Positions 30,401 through 41,870 of a stretch of DNA of 64,000 bases are shown in pieces. Source of the stretch: Plumapathes pennacea (taxonomy: Eukaryota; Cnidaria; Anthozoa; Antipatharia; Myriopathidae); the NCBI GenBank assembly GCA_964036295.1, contig OZ038469.1, positions 620,001 to 684,000 of the forward strand, written 5' to 3'. Under the pieces are notes generated by a model, which was given only the letters and a program-made list of their open reading frames with translations, made no database searches and was not told where the DNA came from. Each line of letters opens with the position of its first letter. The stretch's first letter is position 1. A program made the position numbers and the translations under genes.

Positions 30401-33400
30401 AAGAGTTTTCAATTTTTGGCCAAAATCGGCAAAAAACCCTGTGCTATAGCCTTAGTATTTTGTCAAAATTCCAAGATTTTTCAACCATCTCAGAATCGCA
30501 TGAAACTTTCAGGAAACGTTTCTGGGACTATGCCGACGGATTTTGCATAGTTTTTGTAAACTTTTAGCCCATGCGTCGTGAGAAATTAGAGAAAATTACA
30601 GCAAATCATGCACTAATTATTCATCACACCTTTCGATCGAGTTAAGCTCTTATATCTCGGCAACGGATGAAGATAGATAAGGAGAATGTTTTGCAAAAAG
30701 TCTTCTTATAGTCTAAGGAAGGTTTCCTGAAAGTTTCAAGAGTTTTCAATTTTTGGCCAAAATCGGCAAAAAACCCTGTGCTATAGCCTTAGTATTTTGT
30801 CAAAATTCCAAGATTTTTCAACCATCTCAGAATCGCATGAAACTTTCAGGAAACGTTCCTGGGACTATTCCGACGGAGTTTGCATAGTTTTTGTAAACTT
30901 TTAGCCCATGCGTCGTGAGAAATTAGAGAAAATTACAGCAAATCATGCACTAATTATTCATCACACCTTTCGATCGAGTTAAGCTCTTATATCTCGGCAA
31001 CGGATGAAGATAGATAAGGAAAATGTATTGCAAAAAGTCTTCTTATAGTCTAAGGAAGGTTTCCTGAAAGTTTCAAGAGTTTTCAATTTTTGGCCAAAAT
31101 CGGCAAAAAACCCTGTGCTATAGCCTTAGTATTTTGTCAAAATTCCAAGATTTTTCAACCATCTCAGAATCGCATGAAACTTTCAGGAAACGTTCCTGGG
31201 ACTATTCCGACGGAGTTTGCATAGTTTTTGTAAACTTTTAGCCCATGCGTCGTGAGAAATTAGAGAAAATTACAGCAAATCATGCACTAATTATTCATCA
31301 CACCTTTCGATCGAGTTAAGCTCTTATATCTCGGCAACGGATGAAGATAGATAAGGAAAATGTATTGCAAAAAGTCTTCTTATAGTCTAAGGAAGGTTTC
31401 CTGAAAGTTTCAAGAGTTTTCAATTTTTGGCTAAAATCGGCAAAAAAACCCTGTGCTATAGCCTTAGTATTTTGTCAAAATTCCAAGATTTTTCAACCAT
31501 CTCAGAATCGCATGAAACTTTCAGGAAACGTTCCTGGGATTATTCCGACGGAGTTTGCATAGTTTTTGTAAACTTTTAGCCCATGCGTCGTGAGAAATTA
31601 GAGAAAATTACAGCAAATCATGCACTAATTATTCATCACACCTTTCGATCGAGTTAAGCTCTTATATCTCGGCAACGGATGAAGATAGATAAGGAAAATG
31701 TATCGCAAAAAGTCTTCTTATAGTCTAAGGAAGGTTTCCTGAAAGTTTCAAGAGTTTTCAATTTTTGGCCAAAATCGGCAAAAAACCCTGTGCTATAGCC
31801 TTAGTATTTTGTCAAAATTCCAAGATTTTTCAACCATCTCAGAATCGCATGAAACTTTCAGGAAACGTTCCTGGGACTATTCCGACGGAGTTTGCATAGT
31901 TTTTGTAAACTTTTAGCCCATGCGTCGTGAGAAATTAGAGAAAATTACAGCAAATCATGCACTAATTATTCATCACACCTTTCGATCGAGTTAAGCTCTT
32001 ATATCTCGGCAACGGATGAAGATAGATCAGGAAAATGTATTGCAAAAAGTCTTCTTATAGTCTAAGGAAGGTTTCCTGAAAGTTTCAAGAGTTTTCAATT
32101 TTTGGCCAAAATCGGCAAAAACCCTGTGCTATAGCCTTAGTATTTTGTCAAAATTCCAAGATTTTTCAACCATCTCAGAATCGCATGAAACTTTCAGGAA
32201 ACGTTCCTGGGATTATTCCGACGGAGTTTGCATAGTTTTTGTAAACTTTTAGCCCATGCGTCGTGAGAAATTAGAGAAAATTACAGCAAATCATGCACTA
32301 ATTATTCATCACACCTTTCGATCGAGTTAAGCTCTTATATCTCGGCAACGGATGAAGATAGATAAGGAAAATGTATTGCAAAAAGTCTTCTTATAGTCTA
32401 AGGAAGGTTTCCTGAAAGTTTCAAGAGTTTTCAATTTTTGGCTAAAATCGGCAAAAAACCCTGTGCTATAGCCTTAGTATTTTGTCAAAATTCCAAGATT
32501 TTTCAACCATCTCAGAATCGCATGAAACTTTCAGGAAACGTTCCTGGGATTATTCCGACGGAGTTTGCATAGTTTTTGTAAACTTTTAGCCCATGCGTCG
32601 TGAGAAATTAGAGAAAATTACAGCAAATCATGCACTAATTATTCATCACACCTTTCGATCGAGTTAAGCTCTTATATCTCGGCAACGGATGAAGATAGAT
32701 AAGGAAAATGTATTGCAAAAAGTCTTCTTATAGTCTAAGGAAGGTTTCCTGAAAGTTTCAAGAGTTTTCAATTTTTGGCCAAAATCGGCAAAAAACCCTG
32801 TGCTATAGCCTTAGTATTTTGTCAAAATTCCAAGATTTTTCAACCATCTCAGAATCGCATGAAACTTTCAGGAAACGTTCCTGGGACTATTCCGACGGAG
32901 TTTGCATAGTTTTTGTAAACTTTTAGCCCATGCGTCGTGAGAAATTAGAGAAAATTACAGCAAATCATGCACTAATTATTCATCACACCTTTCGATCGAG
33001 TTAAGCTCTTATATCTCGGCAACGGATGAAGATAGATCAGGAAAATGTATTGCAAAAAGTCTTCTTATAGTCTAAGGAAGGTTTCCTGAAAGTTTCAAGA
33101 GTTTTCAATTTTTGGCCAAAATCGGCAAAAACCCTGTGCTATAGCCTTAGTATTTTGTCAAAATTCCAAGATTTTTCAACCATCTCAGAATCGCATGAAA
33201 CTTTCAGGAAACGTTCCTGGGATTATTCCGACGGAGTTTGCATAGTTTTTGTAAACTTTTAGCCCATGCGTCGTGAGAAATTAGAGAAAATTACAGCAAA
33301 TCATGCACTAATTATTCATCACACCTTTCGATCGAGTTAAGCTCTTATATCTCGGCAACGGATGAAGATAGATAAGGAAAATGTATTGCAAAAAGTCTTC

Positions 33401-33600
33401 TTATAGTCTAAGGAAGGTTTCCTGAAAGTTTCAAGAGTTTTCAATTTTTGGCCAAAATCGGCAAAAAACCCTGTGCTATAGCCTTAGTATTTTGTCAAAA
33501 TTCCAAGATTTTTCAACCATCTCAGAATCGCATGAAACTTTCAGGAAACGTTCCTGGGACTATTCCGACGGAGTTTGCATAGTTTTTGTAAACTTTTAGA
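15418..33600 (+). repeat. ~337-bp satellite array, forward block (53 units)
   Basis: A phase marker (ctgtgctatagcc) recurs from 15954 to 33471 in 52 intervals averaging 336.9 bp. Units from about 15900 on are nearly identical; the first 400-500 bp at the left edge are clearly divergent, as expected at a satellite border. No open frame of 60 codons or more occurs between about 15620 and 33600. Each unit has a pair of 31-bp inverted arms (16223-16253 and 16353-16383 in one copy, 28 of 31 matching) and a perfect 12-bp palindrome TTTTGGCCAAAA between them. Sequence variants recur with 3-unit, 5-unit and ~13-unit spacing, indicating higher-order repeats. Confidence 0.97.
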
Positions 33601-36114
33601 AGTCTTTTGGAATACATTTTCTTTATCTATCTTCATCCGTTGCCGAGATATGAGAGCTTAACTCGATCGAAAGGTGTGATCAATTAATTAGTGCATGATT
33701 TGCTGTAATTTTTTTTAATTTCTCACGACGCGCGGACTAAAAGTTTACAAAAACTATGCAAACTCCGTTGGCATAGTCCCAGGAACGTTTCCTGAAAGTT
33801 TCATGCGATTCTGAGATGGTTGAAAAATCTTGGAATTTTGACAAAATACTAAGGCTATAGCACAGGGTTTTTTGCCGATTTTGGCCAAAAATTGAAAACT
33901 CTTGAAACTTTCAGGAAACCTTCCTTAGACTATAAGAAGACTTTTTGCAATACATTTTCCTTATCTATCTTCATCCGTTGCCGAGATATAAGAGCTTAAC
34001 TCGATCGAAAGGTGTGATGAATAATTAGTGCATGATTTGCTGTAATTTTCTCTAATTTCTCACGACGCGTGGGCTAAAAGTTTACAAAAATTATGCAAAC
34101 TCCGTCGGAATAGTCCCAGGAACGTTTCCTGAAAGTTTCATGCGATTTTGATATGGTTGAAAAATCTTGGAATTTTGACAAAATACTAAGGCTATAGCAC
34201 AGGGTTTTTTGCCGATTTTGGCCAAAAATTGAAAACTCTTGAAACTTTCAGGAAACCTTCCTTAGACTATAAGAAGACTTTTTGCAATACATTTTCCTTA
34301 TCTATCTTCATCCGTTGCCGAGATATAAGAGCTTAACTCGATCGAAAGGTGTGATCAATTAATTAGTGCATGATTTGCTGTAATTTTCTCTAATTTCTCA
34401 CGACGCATGGGCTAAAAGTTTACAAAAACTATGCAAACTCCGTCGGCATAGTCCCAGGAACGTTTCCTGAAAGTTTCATGCGATTCTGAGATGGTTGAAA
34501 ATTCTTGGAATTTTGACAAAATACTAAGGCTATAGCACAGGGTTTTTTGCCGATTTTGGCCAAAAGGTGAAAACTCTTGAAACTTTCAGAAAACCTTCCT
34601 TAGATTACAAGAAGACTTTTTGCAATACATTTTCCTTATCTATCTTCATCCGTTGCCGAGATATAAGAGCTTAACTCGATCGAAAGGTGTGATCAATTAA
34701 TTAGTGCATGATTTGCTGTAATTTTCTCTAATTTCTGACGACGCGTGGGCTAAAAGTTTACAAAGACTATGCAAACTCCGTCGGAATAATCCCAGGAACG
34801 TTTTCTGAAAGTTTCATGCGATTCTGAGATGGTTGAAAAATGTTGGAATTTTGACAAAATACTAAGGCTTTAGCACAGGGTTTTTTGCCGATTTTGGCCA
34901 AAAATTGAAAACTCTTGAAATTTTCAGAAAACCTTCCTTAGACTATAAGAAGACTTTTTGCAATACATTTTCCTCATCTATCTTTATCCGTTGCCGAGAT
35001 ATAAGAGCTTAACTCGATCGAAAGGTGTGATCAATTAATTAGTGCATGATTTGCTGTAATTTTCTTTAATTTCTCACGACGCATGGGCTTAAAGTTTACA
35101 AAAACTATGCAAAATCCGTCGGCATAGTCCCAGGAACGTTTCCTGAAAGTTTCATGCGATTTTGATATGGTTGAAAAATCTTGGAATTTTGACAAAATAC
35201 TAAGGCTATAGCACAGGGTTTTTTTGCCGATTTTGGCCAAAAAATGAAAACTCTTGAAACTTTTAGGAAACCTTCCTTAGACTATAAGAAGACTTTTTGC
35301 AATACATTTTCCTTATCTATCTTCATCCGTTGCCGAGATATAAGAGCTTAACTCGATCGAAAGGTGTGATCAATTAATTAGTGCATGATTTGCTGTAATT
35401 TTCTCTAATTTCTCACGACGCGTGGGCTAAAAGTTTACAAAAACTATGCAAACTCCGTCGGCATAGTCCCAGGAACGTTTCCTGAAAGTTTCATGCGATT
35501 CTGAGATGGTTGAAAAATCTTGGAATTTTGACAAAATACTAAGGCTATAGCACAGGGTTTTTTGCCGATTTTGGCCAAAAGGTGAAAACTCTTGAAACTT
35601 TCAGAAAACCTTCCTTAGATTACAAGAAGACTTTTTGCAATACATTTTCCTTATCTATCTTCATCCGTTGCCGAGATATAAGAGCTTAACTCGATCGAAA
35701 GGTGTGATCAATTAATTATTGCATGATTTGCTGTAATTTTCTTCAATTTCTCACGACGCGTGGGCTAAAAGTTTACAAAAACTATGCAAACTCCGTCGGC
35801 ATAGTCCCAGGAACGTTTCCTGAAAGTTTCATGCGATTTTGGGATGGTTGAAAAATCTTGGAATTTTGACAAAATACTAAGGCTATAGCACAGGGTTTTT
35901 TGCCGATTTTGGCCAAAAATTGAAAACTCTTGAAACTTTCAGGAAACCTTCCTTAGACTATAAGAAGACTTTTTGCAATACATTTTCCTTATCTATCTTC
36001 ATCCGTTGCCGAGATATAAGAGCTTAACTCGATCGAAAGGTGTGATCAATTAATTAGTGCATGATTTGCTGTAATTTTCTCTAATTTCTCACAACGCGTG
36101 GGCTAAAAGTTTAC
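33601..36114 (-). repeat. ~337-bp satellite array, inverted block (about 7.5 units)
   Basis: At about 33600 the forward unit stops after gtaaacttttag and the same satellite continues in the opposite orientation, with phase markers from 33859 to 35886. Most of these units carry a distinct variant (gatcaattaatta in place of gatgaataatta), so this is a subfamily and not just a recent inversion of neighbouring units; the unit near 34015 has the core form. The block ends at 36114 in the middle of a monomer. Confidence 0.95.
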
Positions 36115-36228
36115 GTTGTGGCCAACTACCCCCTCGAATCGATCATTGGTTGAAAAGGATGCTGGGTAAAAAAAAGATGCTAATTAGGTCATACATAAAG
36201 TATCTACCCAGATTAAACTAAATCCAAG

Positions 36229-37059
36229 ATGGCGGCTTCTCTTCAACACGAGATTCATTCTGCAATACTGAAAAATTGTCTGTTAAAAACAAAGACAAGA
36301 GAGACGAGTTATTTACTTCCAATGTCTTTAGGGAGCTGGACTCTTTAATGACCACTGTATATAGGAAATACGACGGCTCTGTGTCTAATCAAGACTGCCA
36401 CAAGATCGTCGATATTTGGCCTATGATTGAGAGGAACCTCAGGAGAATCCACGACAGCATCGTACGAAGACTTCGGGCTACCCCAACTGCTGCTTCGCTC
36501 TTTTTTGGGCATTTTTCTCATGATGTTCCAAAAGAGGTGTTTGGTATCGTCCAGAAGAACATCTTAGAGCGAACAAATTTTGGGGGTCTCGACAGTAAAA
36601 TCATCAGAAGCCCAAGTCACCCTCGATTTAACCGAGAAGCGAAAGGCAGTTTATTTATTCAATCAAATGAGTGTTGGAGGAGTTGTAGTAGAGAAGAAAA
36701 TGTTGCTGAGGAAAAACTTTCCTGATGGCAGTTACTGTGAAGTTGTAATCTCACAGGACAAACCATTGACCCTCAAATATACTTACAACAGTGAAGTGCT
36801 GGCTGTGTCTTTTCACTATGGATGTTGGAACCGCTCCATGGTGGATGGAGATCCTCTACAGGGCTTGCACCCCAACTTGACGGAAGTTTTGCCACTAAAA
36901 CAGATTTTCTACTTTCCGGAAACGATTGGCCCAAACTGTTTACCAGTTTCTAGGTTTTTTGGTTTCGAATTTTTTATTCATCGGCCACTGTACTGGTCTA
37001 TACAATATTCGCAGAGGTCCCACGCCCACGTAATTGGTTTTTTTTTACGACATTGCTAG
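36229..37059 (+). pseudogene. Intronless, frameshifted uncharacterised gene
   Basis: A Kozak-like AAGATGGCGG starts at 36229 and opens a frame (MAASLQHEIHSAILKNCLL) that soon stops. Near 36290, within an A-rich run, a second frame takes over (DELFTSNVFRELDSLMTTVY, then RRLRATPTAASLFFGHFSHD). At a GGGGG run near 36583 a third frame continues (QVTLDLTEKRKAVYLFNQM, then LRKNFPDGSYCEVVISQDKP) to a stop at 37059. Together these imply a single-exon protein of about 275 residues broken by two one-base shifts in homopolymers. That could be true decay or sequencing error. I do not recognise the family and assign no function. The start is only about 115 bp from the left junction of the inserted block. 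Confidence 0.5.
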
Positions 37060-37174
37060 AGCTCCCATGTACTGTATGCTTTCACCACGCATCATAATAT
37101 TAAATAATGTAATTAAAGGCGGATGACATTATATTAGCATTTACATCATATTGGCATGTACTCATCATAATTTT

Positions 37175-37595
37175 GGGTGGGAGTGTGCCGCCTGAACCTG
37201 AAAACCCTTTACCCTATTTCAAACCAAAATATCTGATTTACTATACCCTATTTCAGACCTGACTCCATAAATATATACCCTGTTTCAGACCTGACTTCAA
37301 ACTGTCCTATTTCAGACCTGAATCTAAAATGTATACCCTATTTCAGACCTATTTTAGAGATTTATTTCTTTTGCAACCATTTCTGCCCTGTGTTTTCTTC
37401 CATTTGCTGTGCATTGTTCGCTGTGACACATTTCTATTAAAATCATACCCTATCCCAGGCCAAAAATGAAACCGCTACCCTATTTCAGACCAAAAAGGCA
37501 AAATCTATACCCTATTTCAGACTAAAAATGTTTGAAGATGATGCTCTTTGGGGCGGCACATACCTATATAGCATAGTACTCCCCTCCCTGGGGTC
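37175..37595. repeat. Repeat built on a 16-bp taccctatttcagacc motif
   Basis: At least eight copies of taccctatttcagacc, or close variants, are spaced irregularly between about 37210 and 37525. The region is bracketed by gtgccgcc at the left and its reverse complement ggcggcac at the right, with ggga-rich ends, so it looks like a short non-coding element with internal repeats. A smaller relative with the same motif occurs at 47410-47515. Confidence 0.6.
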
Positions 37596-37599
37596 CCCA

Positions 37600-39395
37600 T
37601 GCTGTTTGAAGAGTGCAGTAATCTTAACATGTAATATGTAGGGTGGTCTTGAAAGAAGGACGTTCTCACGATATTATTCATCATGCCATGTCCATTTCAC
37701 AGTAATATTTATTTTCTCTTATAAGAAAGTACAGAGTCAGTCTTTGCACTACATTCATTGGCACAATTACTGTATATTAAATACTTCTCAAGTACCTGTA
37801 GGTTATGATACTTCTCAGAAGTTCTCAATTGTTGCATGTTTTGCCTAGTACATGTACAAACACACAAAATTCCATGCCAGAGAAATATAGCCCTAACCCT
37901 ATATTCTCCTGTGAGTGAAAATGAAAAAGTGCACTATAAATATTCAATGATTTTACAGAATATTAGACAAATGAGAGTCAGGTTTGCACATTATTCAGCA
38001 CTGTAAGATGCTGTGAGACATGAGAAGAGCATCAGTTTAGTACTGTATTGACATCTTATCTTAAAAAAGTCTCATTTCCCATGTCATGTGGGTATAAACT
38101 AACTCTTCAGGCTAATCACAGAAAGATACTTTTTCCAAATGGACTTAGTTAACTTCATGTTTGTCTTGATATTTATGGACCTATGAAAAACAAAACAAGC
38201 ATCAAAGTCTGTAATTAAAAAAGTTTGTTCTGTTGGGGAAGCAGATTGTGTTGGGGTAACAGTTTAGACAATATCTCATCAGAAATTAAGGGCGTACAGC
38301 TGCATGGAAAAAACTTGTTCAAAAGAAAACTTAAATATCATTAATAATTCTATCTGGGAAAAGAAAGAAATTAATGCTAGTAAAGTGCTGGCTTAAGTAA
38401 AATGAAACTAACTGTGGTAAATGCAAATTAACTTGTTTGGCTGTTGTAATATTATGTATCTTTGCAAATAATTTTTGACCTTCAGTCATCTGAAGGCATT
38501 GACTTGTCAGGGCATTTTGAACTTGTTTAGGTCATGGTCCAATCTTTTTCTGCCCACACCAGCTACTAACACAGAAATCTCTTCTGAACATTACTTTATA
38601 CACAGTAATGTATAAAATACAGCTAAACTGCTAATTAAAAAATGCAAAAGGAAATGCAGCAATAAATTACATTATTTTCCTGATGCCAAATTGACAAAAT
38701 AATCATTCATAACAATTTCTAGTTTACTAAACATCATTCTGTTTATATTATATATACATTTTATAATAGTACATGCACTATAATTTATAGCTCAAAGGGA
38801 AGAGGGGCCTTAGTAAGACGAAGAAGTAAATACAAACAAAGACTGTATTGTTATGGAAAGTAATTAGTGGCCGGGTTTTGGAAAGTTTAGCCCAGCATAA
38901 AAAACAGTTCAAATAACATTTGACTTATAGTACTTATACAGCATTATACAGTACATGATAAAAACAGCCAAGCAGTTAAAAAAAAAACAGAACTGCCTAA
39001 GATTTATATAAATCAAAACTCGCAAGTTTTTGCACTGTATAATTTCACAGAGGATAAATAATTTGATCTGTTCTTTGATAAACTGAAATGTTTTCTAGTA
39101 CTGCAATTGCAAACACAGTTCTCTCCAATCAAATGCACAGAAACACCAAATTCTTCTGCGTGAGTGAGACATATGTTTGAGATTTGGAGGTCAAACCGTG
39201 AGACCGTGAAATGATACCTCAAACTGTGAGAGTTGCCAGGTCTGTTAAAAGCTTATAAGATATTTTAAGCCTTTATATTGATTTGCGCTGCCATTATGAC
39301 GACTAAAAATGCGTGACGCCTGCTATGAAACTAATTCCCCGACCCAAGTTAATGTCTGAAGTGGAGTATGAAGGGACCTGACTCATCTACTGACT
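37600..39395. other. AT-rich stretch without a recognisable gene
   Basis: No convincing exon, RNA gene or long repeat was seen. The sequence is AT-rich and resembles intron or intergenic DNA. Confidence 0.5.
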
Positions 39396-39398
39396 TAC

Positions 39399-39613
39399 CC
39401 TCAGTTTGTAGTCTCTCTTCCACTCTGTGGATCTCCTTGTTGGCTTCCTTTAGTTCTTCGTGCTTTCTAGCAATCTCACGTCGAAGCTCTTTTAGTCTGG
39501 CATCTTGCTAGAGCTTCTGCTAAACTAGTTGCAATTTCTGCTCTTTTCTCAGCCTGTTATAGAGGCTAAGACAGAACTTCGGTTTCTTGGCTGGTGTAGG
39601 TACCTTGAGATCC
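39399..39613 (-). pseudogene. Coiled-coil exon relic with two in-frame TAG codons
   Basis: On the minus strand a good acceptor (CCCGTAG|GG) at 39614 and a good donor (GAG|GGTAAG context) at 39398 enclose an exon-like segment. One frame reads KKPKFCLSLYNRLRKEQK, then LKELRREIARKHEELKEANK and EIHRVEERLQTE, a charged heptad-like coiled coil. Two TAG codons interrupt it where glutamine would fit (CAG to TAG). The splice sites have outlived the reading frame. Upstream on the same strand, AAGATGGCG at about 40017 could be a former first exon. Confidence 0.4.
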
Positions 39614-40375
39614 CTACGGGAAAATTTTTTTTAACTCATATAAACTTTACTAATAAATGCATATTTCAAAACAACAAGTCTTTCGCTAAATTCGTATGGA
39701 AATGAAATTCGCTCAGTAGTAATCCAACTCTACGAAAACCTTCAGAGAAAAGCACTTACTTTGAGCAGCAATCGTCAAGACTTGGTTCGCAAAATACACT
39801 ACAAATCATTGACTTCAACTAAGCCAAACTTTCTCACAAACCCGGTAAAATATACATGAATGGAAAGCTTGGAGCTTCGATAATGCAACTGAAGGCAGGA
39901 AATGCTCCAATTTCGTATCCAGGCCTCGCACAGCCCTTCCAAAGAAGGTCTACTTTACAAGAGAGACTTGGGCAAATATCACCCATGAGACTTTGCGAGC
40001 TTCAAAAGACGCCATCTTGGATTTTTTCACCCACGCGCTCAAGACGATATACAGGGGTGGTCCGGCCCCAGCGTGGTCAATACTTATGAAATTGAAATCG
40101 CGTTTATCGCTGATATGCACATGAAAACTAAAATTAACATTACTAACCGTTTTCGATCCAATCTTGCCTGAGGGTCTGCACTCCAATCCACACTACAAGA
40201 CAAAAAAAGAATGCACAGTACTTTTTTTTGAGCGCCAACGACACAGCTTTGCCATTTCCGAACGAAGTGGAAATAAATTGTTTTTGACTGGAAATGTTCT
40301 CTATGAGATTATTTGCCACGTAATTGAATCACTTAAAGTATAAGCATATCAGTGTTAGGACCCTTAAGCCGCCTC

Positions 40376-40574
40376 GGCCTGGGGCGAATACCAAACGGAC
40401 GTCACATGACCATTACGAGCATGTGTCTTCTGGCCGCTGACCGGAAGCATATGTTATTCTCGAACTGAAAAGCCGGTAACTCAATATTGTTCGCACCGAG
40501 CAGCTGTTGGTGTATAACAGCGAAGAGTTCCCATTTCCACGCCAAGAAATTGGTGCTTCAGGATTTTCTAAAGG
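40376..40574 (+). promoter_or_regulatory. Possible promoter and non-coding first exon of a plus-strand gene
   Basis: The segment is more GC-rich than its surroundings, contains a CRE-like gacgtcac, and ends in a strong donor (CTAAAG|GTAAGA at 40574). Downstream, an acceptor behind a long T tract (41456) with a donor at 41520, and an acceptor at 41860, would make further exons leading to the ATG at 41871. This is a splice-signal argument only. Confidence 0.3.
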
Positions 40575-41870
40575 TAAGAACATTTTATACTTTATAATGT
40601 GTCTCGTTCAATGGGTTTTGTGCGAAAACATTTTGTAAGCACGGCCGTGTAACGAGAATATAGCTTCAGCGCTTCGTCTTATTCGCTTTAAAAGCTAAGA
40701 TATTCGTGTCTTTTCCCTTGTTTTTAGAAAACTGCAATCGATTTATGTGTTGTTTGGATTTTTTTTTCTTTCATATCTTCGATTTAGTGCTTTACTACTG
40801 CATAACTCGCAGATTGAGCTATCCCGCCGCTTTGGGAAGGACTGAATCAGTGAACGGCTTTCAATTTTCGAAATATCTTTCATTTTGGCTTTTGTCAATA
40901 AGTTCGTTTATGCTAGGTTACAAACATGTGCACTGGGGCAATCGAAGCAAGAAAGAAAATCTCAAATCAACAAAAGGAAAAAAACTCGTAAAGCCACCTG
41001 CACGCAATACGAAATAAATTTTTCGACTCCGCAATGCAAGATATTAGCGACATATTACAATAAGTTTCGATACTATTTTAATAAAAAACCTGTTATGCCT
41101 AGTCGATGTGATGTTTCTTAAACCAGGAACAATTTCACCTTGCAAGGCTGTTTTTAATTAGCAAAATAAACACAAACACTCGATTTTTGGAGTCGACAAG
41201 CAAGCTATTTGACTTGCAGATTCATGTGTGGTCACCGGGAAGCTTTTGATAACTTGTTAAGCGTTAGTAGGTGACTGGAATAAAAACAAAAATAAACATA
41301 TAAAAACAAAATGCCAAATTGTACTATCCGTGGGCAAAAATCAATTTTATTCAGGCGAGTGAAAGGAAACGAAAATGCGTGACGGTGAATATAAGGTGTT
41401 TTCGGTAAATGTGTTTTTTTTTTTTTTTGTTTTGTTTTTTTTCTTTTTTCACCAGGGCGTTCACAATAAGAAATTCACAAATCCTTGCAAATTTTTCGCT
41501 GGATCGCCTCAGCTGCCAGGTAATTTCGAAACGATTTACATGTGCACAGGGGTAGTAAATCAAAAACCTGACAGGTTTGGAACACCGCCGACCGGCAGAT
41601 AGCCAAGTGGGCAGAATTGAGTTCAATAAGAAAATTGCGAGATTCTCGTCAACATCTGCACTTATAATATATACCTTCAGTTGGTAGGGCTTGTTTTGTA
41701 AGATATTTTGTCATTCAAGTTCAGACAAAGGTGGCCGAGTGATCAACATTATCATACCAACGCTTAAAAGAATTCCTTTGCGACTAAATTAATTGACTTT
41801 ACTGACAGAAGTCTCTGTTTGTAAAATCGATCCCTATATAAAGCTTTGTTATATTTCTAGGAGCTGGAAG

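Noticed and set aside
35031..35240. Short minus-strand open frame in the inverted satellite
   Set aside because: It is a chance frame created by unit variants; neighbouring units are closed in the same frame.
41725..41760. Second tRNA-like sequence (ggtggccgagtgatc)
   Set aside because: Only an A-box-like match; no B box or T arm follows at the expected distance.
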